In this document: piece by piece, positions 22,168 to 31,955 of the stretch | How the letters are laid out: the number at the start of each line of letters is the position of its first letter | How positions within the stretch are numbered: position 1 is the first letter of the stretch | Assembly: GCF_000245815.1 (NCBI RefSeq) | Contig: NZ_JH601103.1 | Span: forward strand, 124,001 to 188,000 | DNA: 64,000 bases | Direction: 5' to 3' | Source: Dolosigranulum pigrum ATCC 51524 | Lineage (GTDB): Bacteria; Bacillota; Bacilli; Lactobacillales; Carnobacteriaceae_A | Position numbers and translations under genes: made by a program | The notes under the pieces: model-generated | Told to the model about the DNA's origin: nothing | Databases searched by the model: none | The model's input: the letters and a program-made list of their open reading frames with translations, nothing else

Positions 22168-22195
22168 TTGGCTTACAAAAAATACGCGTTATAAT
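22168..22195 (+). promoter_or_regulatory. Promoter of the RclA/Har-like gene
   Basis: TTGGCT (22168-22173), 16-base spacer, TATAAT (22190-22195). Confidence 0.6.
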
Positions 22196-22240
22196 AGACT
22201 TACACATTGAAATAAACGAACAATTGAAAGGACGATTACT

Positions 22241-23599
22241 TTGACTAAAGTAAATAACATTATTATCGGTTTCGGAAAAGCTGGTAAAACACTCGCACAA
22301 TTCTTAGGCGAACGTGGTGAGGAAACGATCTTAATCGAAAAATCTCCTGATATGTATGGTGGAACATGTATTAACATCGCCTGCATCCCAACTAAAAAAT
22401 TAGTCGACATGGCGGAACAGAAGCCAGCTGGAGCTGACAAGTTCACTTACTACAAAGAGTCCATCCAAGCGAAAAAAGAACTTCGCAAAAAAATGAACCC
22501 AGCTAACTATAAAAATGTCGCTGAAACAGATAATGTAGAAGTCATTGACGGATTTGCAACATTCAAAGATAACAAAACTGTCTCGGTAGAACTAAGCAAC
22601 GGAGGTACCGAAGAATACACTGCAGACAAAATCTACATTAATACAGGTGCTGTGCCAAACATCTTACCGATCGATGGTCTAGAAGTTGGAGGCAACATTC
22701 ACACATCGACTACCTTACTAGAGGAAGAAAACTTCCCAGAAAAATTAACCATTCTAGGCGCTGGTCCAATCGGGCTTGAGTTTGCTTCTATCTATAACAA
22801 CTTCGGAGCTGACGTTACCGTACTCGAATACGGACCAAAAGAAAGCTTCCTTAGCTTCATCGACAGTGACGTGCAAGAAGTGGTCTTAGAGAGCTTAGAA
22901 GAACGCGGCATTCAATTTATCTTCAATGCCCGCACATCCAAAGTTCACGAACAAGACGGTGGCGTTCACACCCATTACTCTGTTGATGGTGAAGAGCATA
23001 CCTTACAGAGCAATGCCTTCCTTATGGCAACTGGACGCAAACCAGCAACAGAAGGACTTGGTTTAGAGAACACCGATATTGAACTTGGCGAACGTGGTGA
23101 AGTGAAAGTTAACGATAAACTCGAAACCACGGTTGAAGGTGTCTACGCACTCGGTGATGTCAAAGGTGGTCCACAGTTCACCTACATCTCCCTCGATGAT
23201 TTCCGTATTATTAAGCACCAACTCACCGGTGAAAAAGACTACACCAAAGCTGGTCGTGACTTCCCAACCGCAACCTTCATTAATCCACCATTAACACACG
23301 TCGGATTAACTGAAAAAGCGGCTAAAGAAGCCGGCAAGAATGTTAAAGTCGCTAAAATGCCAGTTGCAGCTATTCCAAAAGCTATGATTCTCGGCAAGAA
23401 GACCGGTATCTTCAAAGTCATGATCGATGCGGATACGAACTATATTCTTGGAGCAACACTATATGGTGAAGAAGCACATGAAATGATTAACCTCTTCACG
23501 ACAGCCATTAACCACCAGATCGACTACCGCGCACTACGCGACCAAATTTACACTCACCCAACTATGACCGAATCATTGAATGGGTTACTAGGTGTCTAA
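22241..23599 (+). CDS. FAD/NAD(P) disulfide oxidoreductase, RclA/Har (hypothiocyanite reductase) type
   Basis: A 452-residue flavoprotein of the group that includes mercuric reductase, RclA and streptococcal Har. The FAD-binding start reads NNIIIGFGKAGKTLA. The redox pair is CINIAC (Cys43 and Cys48), preceded by YGGT. The NAD(P) site is ILGAGPIGLEFASIY near residue 170, and the second FAD motif VYALGDVKGGPQFTY follows. The C-terminal dimerisation domain lacks the Cys pair of mercuric reductase. Har and RclA relatives detoxify hypothiocyanous or hypochlorous stress; assignment here rests on the N-terminal pattern. The start is TTG at 22241, eight bases after AAAGGA. It stands alone between a promoter and a terminator. 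Confidence 0.85.
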   Translation: MTKVNNIIIGFGKAGKTLAQFLGERGEETILIEKSPDMYGGTCINIACIPTKKLVDMAEQKPAGADKFTYYKESIQAKKELRKKMNPANYKNVAETDNVEVIDGFATFKDNKTVSVELSNGGTEEYTADKIYINTGAVPNILPIDGLEVGGNIHTSTTLLEEENFPEKLTILGAGPIGLEFASIYNNFGADVTVLEYGPKESFLSFIDSDVQEVVLESLEERGIQFIFNARTSKVHEQDGGVHTHYSVDGEEHTLQSNAFLMATGRKPATEGLGLENTDIELGERGEVKVNDKLETTVEGVYALGDVKGGPQFTYISLDDFRIIKHQLTGEKDYTKAGRDFPTATFINPPLTHVGLTEKAAKEAGKNVKVAKMPVAAIPKAMILGKKTGIFKVMIDADTNYILGATLYGEEAHEMINLFTTAINHQIDYRALRDQIYTHPTMTESLNGLLGV

Positions 23600-23637
23600 T
23601 CACCTGCATCACAACAATACAATAGCTTGACCACTCT

Positions 23638-23677
23638 CCCCACATACTTGTTCATTAGTATGTGGGGATTTTTTTAT
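23638..23677 (+). terminator. Terminator after the RclA/Har-like gene
   Basis: An 11-bp perfect stem CCCCACATACT/AGTATGTGGGG followed by ATTTTTTT. Confidence 0.95.
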
Positions 23678-23950
23678 CCTGCCACCCCACATAAAATAAG
23701 AAGTTCTTCATCTATATCTCTCTTCTCCTAAAAAACACTCATCTTCTCTCCTTTTCATTTTTAGTATCTTGATACATTTTTTCTAATTATGACTATAAAT
23801 ATAGAACTCTCTCCTCAAAAATAAGGTTTATAAAGAAGTTTTTGAGTAAAAAGAATATATAAGTAATTGTTTTCAGTTAGTTGGGCTAGCTATATTAGTC
23901 TTATTTATCATTTAATTCTTAAAAAATAGAAATTTTATCAAAAAATATCT
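23678..23950. other. AT-rich intergenic region without a gene
   Basis: No credible open frame was seen. The segment AATTCTTAAAAAATA (23914-23928) matches the CodY consensus at 11 of 15 positions, which is weak but would suit a peptide uptake gene. Confidence 0.35.
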
Positions 23951-23978
23951 TTGCATTTTTTAATTGGTGTGCTATACT
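23951..23978 (+). promoter_or_regulatory. Promoter of the first peptide-binding lipoprotein
   Basis: TTGCAT (23951-23956), 16-base spacer, TATACT (23973-23978) with TGC directly before the -10. Confidence 0.65.
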
Positions 23979-24000
23979 ACTAAAAAGGAGGAAGTTAACA

Positions 24001-25856
24001 TGAAATTTAATAAAAAATATGCAATTTTAGCAACAACTGCTTCATTAACTTTACTATTGGCTGCTTGTGGTGGCGGAAATAGTGGAGCTAATGACCCCGC
24101 AACTGAAGAAGTTACAGATGAAAATGGAAATGACCAAGCATCAACTGGTGACCGTGACTACACACTAGGTTATCCAGATCACGTCATTAATGAAGGTGAC
24201 CCGATTGAAGGTGGAGAAATCCGCGTCGGTGTTGTAACCGATACCCCTTGGAAAGGAATCTTCAGTTCAACTCACTCTAGCGACGCTCTAAATAATAACA
24301 TTCTTGGTCCAATGGCTGGTTCCCTCTTGGCTACTGGCGAGAACTATGAATTAGTTGGTGGAGAAGAATACGGTACTGCTGCGAGTATTGAATTTGACGA
24401 AGAAGCAAAAACAGCAACTATTACTGTTCGTGAAGGCGTTAACTGGCACGATGGCGAGCCTGTAACAGCAGATGATATCGTCTTCGCCTACGAAATTATT
24501 GGGCACAAAGATTACCAAGGTGTTCGTTACGATGACGATATGATGAACGTAGTAGGTATGGAAGAATACCACAATGGTGAAGCAGATACTATTTCTGGTT
24601 TGACCCTATCAGATGACCAATTAACTCTAACCATTCAATATAAAGAATTCACACCAAACATGAAATCTGCTGGTGGTGGGGTTGCTGCCTATGTAGAACC
24701 ACGTCACCACTTAGAAAACGTTGAAATCGCTAAATTCGAAGAAGCTGATGAAGTTCGTAAAAACCCAATCGGATTCGGCCCATTCAAAGTTAAATCTTTC
24801 AGTGACTCAGCTGTTCAATACGAAGCTTACGAAGATTACTTCTTAGGCGCACCTAAAGTTGATAGTATGGTTCTAACAACTGTTCCGAAAAGTAATGTCG
24901 TCAGTGCCTTAAAAGCTGGAGACTTCGACTGGGTAAGCGATATGCCAGCTGATATTTACGAGAGTTACCAAGATGGTATTCCAGGTTACACAACACTTGG
25001 ACACTTGGAAAACTACTATGCTTACACTGGATTCAAGTTAGGTAAATGGAACGCCGAAGAAGGAAAAGTAGAATACAACCCAGACGCAAAAATGGCCGAC
25101 AAAAACTTGCGTAAAGCAATGGCTCACGCCCTTGATATCGACCAATTAGCAGAAACCTTCTACAGCGGTGTCCGTATGCGTGCGACATCAATGATTGTTC
25201 CGAACTTCAAAGAGTACTTCAACGAAGAAATCGAAGGATTCCCATTTGACGTAGAAAAAGCAAACCAATTATTGGACGAAGCTGGCTACGAATGGGAAGG
25301 TGAACCAGGTGAAGGTTACCGTCTCGACAAAGATGGCAAGCCACTTGAAATTAAAATGATTGCCATGACAGGTACCGACGAAAGTCTTTACCAATTCTAC
25401 CAACAATCATGGGAAGCAATCGGCTTGAACGTTCAATACGAATTGCTTGAAATGAACGCCTTCTATGAAGATGTTCAAAATGACAAAGAAGGTGTTGATG
25501 TCTACCTAGCTGCATGGGGTGTCGGAAGTGACCCTACACCAGAAGGACTATACGGTCCACAATCAGCCTTCAACTTCCCTCGTTTCGAAACGGAAGAACA
25601 CACTGCCCTCTTAGAGAAGATTCAATCAGATGAAGCTCATGATCCAGAATTCCGTGCGCAAGCCTTCCGCGAATGGCAAGAGTACTTCATGGATGAAGCA
25701 CCTGTCTTCCCAACACTATGGTCAACTAAGTTATCGCTTGTCAACAACCGTGTCTCTGCTTACATTCACGGTAGCAAGCCTGGTACTGACAAAGAATTCG
25801 AAACTTACGGACTTCACAATGTCCAATTATTATCAGAAAACCCAGTTACAGAATAA
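24001..25856 (+). CDS. Oligopeptide ABC transporter substrate-binding lipoprotein (family 5), copy 1
   Basis: A surface lipoprotein capturing peptides for an Opp/App-type importer. The ATG at 24001 follows AAGGAGGAAG and gives 618 residues; the GTG frame 37 bases upstream is an extension without support. The signal peptide ends in the lipobox LAAC (Cys about residue 21), followed by a Gly/Asn/Ser linker. Family 5 SBP marks are present: VREGVNWHDGEPVTADDIVF and LRKAMAHALDID. No permease or ATPase genes are adjacent, so it must work with a transporter encoded elsewhere. The next gene is a close paralog with a near-identical layout. Confidence 0.93.
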
Positions 25857-25873
25857 ACACTTACTAAGTAATA

Positions 25874-25923
25874 AAACACGTTTAGCCCTCCTCTCAGGAG
25901 TGAGGGCTAAGCGTGTTTTTCTT
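25874..25923 (+). terminator. Terminator between the two lipoprotein genes
   Basis: A 16-base stem from AACACG-TTTAGCCCTC to GAGGGCTAA-GCGTGTT, then TTTTTC. Confidence 0.93.
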
Positions 25924-26013
25924 TTTTTATGAAAAAAGTGCCAATAATTCGTGAATGTTTTATTTTTGTGAAGTAAGTATGCTATACTACTATGAGTAAA
26001 GGAGGATAAATGT

Positions 26014-27855
26014 ATGAAATTGAGTAAGAAACATGCATTTTTAGCAACCACAGCATCGCTGACCTTGCTGTTGGCTGCTTGTGGAGCTGGTGGCGGTGCA
26101 AGTCAAGAATCTACCGCTGAAGTTCAAGAAGATGTCCCTGTAGGCGAGCGAGGTTATTCGATCGGTTACGAGGATCACGTGATTAATGAAGGCGACCCTA
26201 TCGAAGGGGGCGAACTCCAAGTTGGTGTCGTTACTGAAAGTGCTTGGAAAGGTGTCTTCAGTATCACTCACTATCAAGATTCAGTTGACTCAACCTTAAT
26301 GGGCCCTATGCTAGGCTCACTCTTAGCTGAGGATGAGAACTATCAATTAGTCGGTGGTGAAGAATATGGTACCGCAGCCGATATTGAAATCGATGAAGAA
26401 GCCAAAACCGTTACATTAACTGTCCGTGATGGGGTTACTTGGCATGATGGTGAACCATTAACTGCAAATGATATTGTCTTTGCACACGAATTAGTCGGAC
26501 ACCCAGATTACCGTGGTGTACGTTACGGTGATGACTTAATGAACGTCGTGGGAATGGAAGAATACCACAACGGTGAAGCAGACACCATCTCTGGATTGAC
26601 TCTATCAGATGATAATATGTCAGTGACGATTGAATATAAAGAATTCAACCCGAATATGAGAAGTTCTGGTGGTGGAATTTATGCCTATGCCGAACCTCGT
26701 CACCACTTAGAAGATGTCCCGGTAGACAAGATTGAAGCATCAGATGAAGTTCGCGTGAACCCACTTGGCTTCGGTCCCTTTAAAGTCAAATCAATCAGTG
26801 ATACTGCGGTTCAATATGAAGCCTACGATGACTACTACTTAGGTGCACCAAAAGTTGATGGTATGGTACTATCACGTATCTCTAAGAACAATGTCGTCAG
26901 TAGTTTAAGCTCCGGTCAGTTCGACTGGGTCCGTGGTATGCCACTTGACATGTATGAAAGTTACCAAGATGGGATTCCTGGTTACACCACACTGGGCCAC
27001 CTAGACAACTACTACGGCTACACCGGCTTCAAGCTCGGTGAATGGAATGCCGATGAAGGGAAAGTTAACTACAACCCGGATGCGAAGATGGCGGACAAAA
27101 ACTTACGTAAAGCAATGGCACATGCCTTGAACATCGATGAGATGGTTCAGAGCTTCTACCATGGAACACGCTTCCGTGCAACCACCATGCTTCCACCAAC
27201 CTTCGCACAATACTTCAATGAAGATATCGAAGGCTTCCCATATGACGTAGACAAAGCCAATCAACTCTTAGACGAAGCTGGCTACGAATGGGAAGGCGAA
27301 CCAGGTGAAGGTTACCGTCTCGATAAAGATGGCAACCCATTGAAGATTAAAATGATCGCAATGACGGGTGCGGATGAGAGTCTCTTCTTATTCTACCAAC
27401 AATCATGGGCGGCAATTGGTTTAGATGTTCAATATGAATTACTTGAGATGAATGCCTTCTACGATGACGTCTTGAACGATGCTGAGGGAATCGATGTCTT
27501 CCTAGGCGCTTGGGGCGTTGGACACGACCCAACACCACATGGCTTATACGGTCCACACTCAGCCTTCAACTACTCTCGTTACGAGTCTGAAGAGCACAAT
27601 GAACTTCTAGCAGATATCCAATCAGCTGAAGCACATGACTTAGAATACCGTACAGAAGCTTTCCACAAGTGGCAAGAATTCTTTATGGAAGAAGCACCTG
27701 TCTTCCCAACCGTATGGACAACGAACCTCACATTAGTAAACAACCGTGTCTCAGCTTATGTCCACAGTAACAAACCAGGCATGGGTAAAGAATACGAAAC
27801 ATATGGTCTTCACAATATTGAACTCTTAGCAGACCAACCAATGACAACTGAATAA
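26014..27855 (+). CDS. Oligopeptide ABC transporter substrate-binding lipoprotein (family 5), copy 2
   Basis: A 613-residue tandem paralog of the preceding lipoprotein. It has the same signal peptide pattern and lipobox LAAC, the same core (DGVTWHDGEPLTANDIVFAH, LRKAMAHALNIDEM) and long identical stretches, for example the segment around NQLLDEAGYEWEGEPGEGYR. By eye roughly three quarters of the residues match. It has its own extended -10 promoter (TGC-TATACT, 25980-25988) and a strong AAAGGAGG site, so both copies are transcribed separately. Differences cluster in the mature N-terminus and around peptide-facing loops, which would fit different peptide preferences. Confidence 0.93.
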   Translation: MKLSKKHAFLATTASLTLLLAACGAGGGASQESTAEVQEDVPVGERGYSIGYEDHVINEGDPIEGGELQVGVVTESAWKGVFSITHYQDSVDSTLMGPMLGSLLAEDENYQLVGGEEYGTAADIEIDEEAKTVTLTVRDGVTWHDGEPLTANDIVFAHELVGHPDYRGVRYGDDLMNVVGMEEYHNGEADTISGLTLSDDNMSVTIEYKEFNPNMRSSGGGIYAYAEPRHHLEDVPVDKIEASDEVRVNPLGFGPFKVKSISDTAVQYEAYDDYYLGAPKVDGMVLSRISKNNVVSSLSSGQFDWVRGMPLDMYESYQDGIPGYTTLGHLDNYYGYTGFKLGEWNADEGKVNYNPDAKMADKNLRKAMAHALNIDEMVQSFYHGTRFRATTMLPPTFAQYFNEDIEGFPYDVDKANQLLDEAGYEWEGEPGEGYRLDKDGNPLKIKMIAMTGADESLFLFYQQSWAAIGLDVQYELLEMNAFYDDVLNDAEGIDVFLGAWGVGHDPTPHGLYGPHSAFNYSRYESEEHNELLADIQSAEAHDLEYRTEAFHKWQEFFMEEAPVFPTVWTTNLTLVNNRVSAYVHSNKPGMGKEYETYGLHNIELLADQPMTTE

Positions 27856-27865
27856 CCCTAACTCT

Positions 27866-27900
27866 CACCCATATCAACTCACTTGATATGGGTGTTTTTC
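27866..27900 (+). terminator. Terminator after lipoprotein copy 2
   Basis: A 12-bp stem CACCCATATCAA/TTGATATGGGTG followed by TTTTTC. Confidence 0.92.
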
Positions 27901-27913
27901 ATATGAATGAAAG

Positions 27914-27942
27914 TTGCCTTTTTATCGTAAGCATTTTATAAT
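27914..27942 (+). promoter_or_regulatory. Sialidase promoter
   Basis: TTGCCT (27914-27919), 17-base spacer, TATAAT (27937-27942). Confidence 0.7.
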
Positions 27943-27980
27943 TCAAATAGATAACCTCTCAATAAAAGGAGTTAAAGAAC

Positions 27981-29426
27981 TTGAAGACATTAACTGACGA
28001 AATTACGGTGTTCAACAGTGGCACACATGATGAAAAAAATACGGATGACATCTTTTGCTACCGTATCCCTGCTTTGTTGCAGACAACGACAGGTCCATTA
28101 ATTGCAGGAGGCGATGAGCGGCGTAACCAGTATGCTGATTTCGGTGACATTGCCATGGTCATTCGACGTAGCCTAGATAATGGCAAATCTTGGGGAGAAA
28201 AAATTACGATCCTTGACTTGCGCCGAAATCCACAAACTGAAGATCCAGAAGTAGACGGCCCTTTCTTAATTGATATGGCGCTCGTTCAGCACCCAAACAG
28301 CGGACGAATCTTTGCCTTATACGATCTGTTTCCTGAAATTAAGGGATTATGGGGCATGACTGAGACATATGAACCGCCCTTCGTTGAGATTGACGGAGCA
28401 ATGTATCAAGCCCTTTACACCAATGATAGAGTAGATGAGTCAGCTCCGTATACTATTCGTGACGGAGGCATTGTCCATGATCCGACTGGGAGCCCGACTG
28501 ATTATCGGATTGTCACGCAACCGACTGAGCCAAATTATTCTGATTACGGGAATATTTTACGCGGCAATGATGTGGTGGGCAATATTTTCTTCATCACGAA
28601 TAAAACCGCTCCTTTTCGCGTTGCCAAGACAGCTCACATCCACTATTCTTATAGTGATGATGCGGGTAAAACCTGGTCCGCCCCTCATAATATTGCTGGA
28701 CAGCTCACCTCATCTCATATGAACTTCCACGGTATTGGTCCAGGGGCTGGCATTACACTCACACATCCCCCGTATACCGGCCGTATCGTCATTCCCACTT
28801 ACACAACGAACTGGATCAGCCACCTCGAAGGCTCCCAATCCTCGCGGGTGATTTATTCAGATGATTACGGACACACTTGGCATTGTGGGCAAGCGGTCAA
28901 TGATGGTCGTATTCTAGACAATGGCGAACGCATCCATTCTGCTACAATGGCTCATACAACGGCACAGAATTCGGAAGCAAGTGTCGTCGAAACCTCCCAT
29001 GGTGACTTACTCCTCTTTATGCGCAATCTAACTGGCCATGTCCAAATGGCGCGCAGTACGGATGGCGGAGCAAGCTGGCACAATCAGCCAGAAGACATCA
29101 TCTCTTTCAAAGCTGTGCCAGATGTGTACGTCCAACTCTCAGCTATCCAGACGATCTATCATGAGCAGGAATATATTCTCTTAGCTAATGCCCAAGGTCC
29201 TGACCGCAACAATGGCTACATCCATCTTGCTGAAGTAGATGCTTCAGGCAACTTACATTGGCTCCATCACCGACAGATTAATACCGGCAAGTTTGCCTAT
29301 AACTCCCTCCAAGAACTAGCTCCGGGGACATTTGGACTACTTTATGAAACCGCCGATGATGCTCATAATGACTATCAACTAAAATTCCAAACCTTCTCCC
29401 TAGCAGAGCTACTCCAGAAGCACTAA
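27981..29426 (+). CDS. Exo-alpha-sialidase (GH33), catalytic domain only, no signal peptide
   Basis: Removes terminal sialic acids from glycans. The 481 residues align from memory with the catalytic domain of pneumococcal NanA. It has the YRIPAL arginine motif near residue 28, GDERRNQYADFGDIAMVIRR, and four Asp boxes (SLDNGKSWG, SDDAGKTWS, SDDYGHTWH, STDGGASWH). The catalytic Tyr region NTGKFAYNSLQEL is near the end. Unlike NanA it has no signal peptide, no lectin domain and no LPXTG anchor, so it should be cytoplasmic or released in another way. The start is TTG, nine bases after AAAGGAG, and no upstream frame offers a leader. Sialic acid catabolic genes are not in the window. Confidence 0.95.
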   Translation: MKTLTDEITVFNSGTHDEKNTDDIFCYRIPALLQTTTGPLIAGGDERRNQYADFGDIAMVIRRSLDNGKSWGEKITILDLRRNPQTEDPEVDGPFLIDMALVQHPNSGRIFALYDLFPEIKGLWGMTETYEPPFVEIDGAMYQALYTNDRVDESAPYTIRDGGIVHDPTGSPTDYRIVTQPTEPNYSDYGNILRGNDVVGNIFFITNKTAPFRVAKTAHIHYSYSDDAGKTWSAPHNIAGQLTSSHMNFHGIGPGAGITLTHPPYTGRIVIPTYTTNWISHLEGSQSSRVIYSDDYGHTWHCGQAVNDGRILDNGERIHSATMAHTTAQNSEASVVETSHGDLLLFMRNLTGHVQMARSTDGGASWHNQPEDIISFKAVPDVYVQLSAIQTIYHEQEYILLANAQGPDRNNGYIHLAEVDASGNLHWLHHRQINTGKFAYNSLQELAPGTFGLLYETADDAHNDYQLKFQTFSLAELLQKH

Positions 29427-29433
29427 CCTACTC

Positions 29434-29471
29434 AAACAGGCCACCTCATCTTCGAAGTGGCCTGTTTATTT
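29434..29471 (+). terminator. Terminator after the sialidase gene
   Basis: An 11-bp stem AAACAGGCCAC/GTGGCCTGTTT followed by ATTTAT. Confidence 0.9.
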
Positions 29472-29602
29472 ATATTATTTAACGCCTAACTAATACTGAC
29501 TTATTTTGCATGACCTTCAACATCCACCTAAGTATCCCTCGCAACCTTCATAGTTCAACCTCGCCTCTCTTTATGGTAAACTAGTATTAGAAAGGTGATA
29601 TA

Positions 29603-30415
29603 ATGCCAACGATTAAACTTATTGCAACTGATATGGATGGAACATTCCTTAACTCGAACAAAGACTATGACCGCAAACGATTCAACCGTATCTTCCAACA
29701 ACTACAAGCCCAGGATATTACATTTGTCGTTGCCAGTGGAAATCAAGTCGCCCAACTACAATCCTTTTTTTCGGAAGACATCCGTTCTAACATTATTTTT
29801 GCCGGCGATAACGGCGGTGTTATTTATCATGGGGAAGAATTCATAGAAGCTGCTCATATCCATCATGATACGCTTACTGCACTAATTAATTACGTCGAAG
29901 CCAACTATCCGCATGTCCCTATCGTCTTATCCGGCGTCAACAATGGCTACATCCGCACAGATAATTCTGATGCCTATAAAGAAAACATCGCCCGCTACTT
30001 CCATAAATTGATCGAAGTTGACCATTTACAGAACTTACAAGAAGACCAATATGTCAAACTCACCTTAGAAACCCCCAGTGAGCTCTGCCGTGAACTCATT
30101 GCTGAACTGAACACACAATTTGGTGACCAACTGAACGCTGTCATCACGAATGGAGACAATATCGACATCAATCCTACTGACAGTAACAAAGGCGTCGCTA
30201 TCCAAAACATCGCCCAAAAACGAAACATCTCACCTGACGAAATCCTTGCATTCGGCGACAGTGGCAATGACCTCGAAATGATCCAGTATGCTACATACGG
30301 TTACGCCATGACAAACGCCTACCAAGACCTTAAAAACATCACTCCCCTCATCGCCCCAAGTAACGACAACAATGGCGTCCTAGAGGTTGTGGAGGAATAT
30401 ATCATTAAGAATTAA
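29603..30415 (+). CDS. Cof-type HAD-superfamily phosphatase
   Basis: A cytoplasmic sugar-phosphate phosphatase of the Cof/YidA/Sup type, 270 residues. The nucleophile motif DMDGTFLNS is at residue 10, motif II VVASGNQ near residue 45, a lysine-containing segment DSNKGVAIQNIAQ near residue 195, and the metal-binding GDSGNDLEMI near residue 217. A type-C2 cap lies between. The substrate is not predictable. The start follows GAAAGGTG. It is convergent with the 6-phospho-beta-glucosidase and shares the hairpin at 30439-30481. Confidence 0.9.
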   Translation: MPTIKLIATDMDGTFLNSNKDYDRKRFNRIFQQLQAQDITFVVASGNQVAQLQSFFSEDIRSNIIFAGDNGGVIYHGEEFIEAAHIHHDTLTALINYVEANYPHVPIVLSGVNNGYIRTDNSDAYKENIARYFHKLIEVDHLQNLQEDQYVKLTLETPSELCRELIAELNTQFGDQLNAVITNGDNIDINPTDSNKGVAIQNIAQKRNISPDEILAFGDSGNDLEMIQYATYGYAMTNAYQDLKNITPLIAPSNDNNGVLEVVEEYIIKN

Positions 30416-30438
30416 ATCTCTTCCAAAATAAATGTAAA

Positions 30439-30481
30439 AGTCCGTTATACGAGCATCAATTATATGCTCGTATAACGGACT
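30439..30481. terminator. Long bidirectional terminator
   Basis: An 18-bp perfect stem (30439-30456 with 30464-30481) between convergent genes. The minus-strand side ends in TTTTACATTTATTTT; the plus-strand tail is weaker. Confidence 0.85.
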
Positions 30482-30487
30482 TCTGTC

Positions 30488-31909
30488 CTAATTATTATTA
30501 AAAAGAATTTCTCCATTACTTTCAATAACGTCTTTGTACCAGTAGAATGATTTCTTTCTGTATCTTTTCAGCGTCCCTGTTCCATCATCATGACGGTCTA
30601 CGTATATAAATCCGTAACGTTTGCTCATCTGAGCAGTCGAAGCTGAAACCAAATCAATTGGCCCCCAACTTGTATAGCCCATAATATCTACTCCATCTTT
30701 TAATGCTTCGCCTACTTGGATCAAATGCTTTCTTAAGTAGTCAATTCGGTAGTCATCTTCTACTGTATACCCATCTCCGTTCTCAACAAGTTCATCTTTA
30801 GCCCCAAACCCGTTCTCAACAATGAATAAAGGTAATTGATAACGATCATACAAGCTATTTAATACTAAACGTAAACCAATTGGATCTATCTGCCAACCCC
30901 AATCACTTGCTTCTAAATACGGATTAGTAATCCCACCTAGAATATTCCCTTCTCCTTGTTTATAATCTTGTGGATTATGTGCCTGAGCTACACTCATATA
31001 ATACGAGAATGAAATAAAATCAACTGTATGATTAGCTAATAATTCTTTGTCATCTTCAGCAAAATTAATATCTATATTTTGTTCTTTAAAGTACCGTTTA
31101 ATATAATTAGGGTATTTTCCTCGCACATGAATATCAGAAAATAAGTAATTACAATTTTCAAATTCTCGAACAGCTAATTGATCTTTTGGATCTGCAGTCA
31201 TTGGATAGGCTGGCATTGCTAGAACCATACAACCTATTTTAAATTCAGGATTAATTTCATGACCAATTTTCGTCGCCCACGCTGAAGCCACTAGTTCATG
31301 ATGGACAGCTTGGTATAAATCTTGTTTAGATAATTTATCTGGAGGCGTAGCAATACCCCCGCTCATAAAAGGTGCATGCAGTACTGAATTAACTTCATTA
31401 AAGGTTAACCAATATTTAACTTTATCTTGATAACGTTCAAAAACAGTTGCTACATATTTTTTATAAAACTCAATCATTTTTCTGTTAATCCAACCATTGT
31501 ATTGACGTGTCAAGTATAACGGAGTTTCATAATGTGATAACGTAACAACTGGTTCAATATCGTACTTTGCTAACTCATCAAATACTCTATCATAAAATTG
31601 AAGTCCTTTTTCATTTGGCGTCTGTTCATCCCCCTTAGGAAAAATACGACTCCATGCAATTGAAATTCTTAACGCTTTAAATCCCATCTCAGCAAATAAA
31701 GCGATATCTTCTTCGTATCGATCATAAAACCCAATCGCTTTAAGTTTTAAATTATCCGCGGTAGGTTCAGTGGTTATTCTGCCAGAACCAAATCCACCAT
31801 CTGGGGTAACATCTTGTACGGATAAACCTTTTCCATCCCTATTATATGCCCCTTCAATTTGATTAGCAGCTGTCGCCCCACCCCATAAAAAATCTTTTGG
31901 AAAAATCAT
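30488..31909 (-). CDS. 6-phospho-beta-glucosidase (GH1)
   Basis: Hydrolyses phosphorylated beta-glucosides delivered by a PTS. About 473 residues from the preferred start, normal for BglA/ArbB. The N-terminal FPKDFLWGGATAANQIEGAY, the acid/base glutamate in YWLTFNEVN and the nucleophile in FIVENGFGAKDE are visible. Two adjacent ATG codons follow AAGGAG; 31909 has the better spacing. A longer frame to 32017 overlaps the upstream PTS gene and has no ribosome site. It forms an operon with the EIICB 46 bases upstream. Confidence 0.95.
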   Translation of the reverse strand: MIFPKDFLWGGATAANQIEGAYNRDGKGLSVQDVTPDGGFGSGRITTEPTADNLKLKAIGFYDRYEEDIALFAEMGFKALRISIAWSRIFPKGDEQTPNEKGLQFYDRVFDELAKYDIEPVVTLSHYETPLYLTRQYNGWINRKMIEFYKKYVATVFERYQDKVKYWLTFNEVNSVLHAPFMSGGIATPPDKLSKQDLYQAVHHELVASAWATKIGHEINPEFKIGCMVLAMPAYPMTADPKDQLAVREFENCNYLFSDIHVRGKYPNYIKRYFKEQNIDINFAEDDKELLANHTVDFISFSYYMSVAQAHNPQDYKQGEGNILGGITNPYLEASDWGWQIDPIGLRLVLNSLYDRYQLPLFIVENGFGAKDELVENGDGYTVEDDYRIDYLRKHLIQVGEALKDGVDIMGYTSWGPIDLVSASTAQMSKRYGFIYVDRHDDGTGTLKRYRKKSFYWYKDVIESNGEILFNNN

Positions 31910-31955
31910 CATTACACTCCTTCTTCTAAATACGGCTACTTTAATAATTTTCTCT

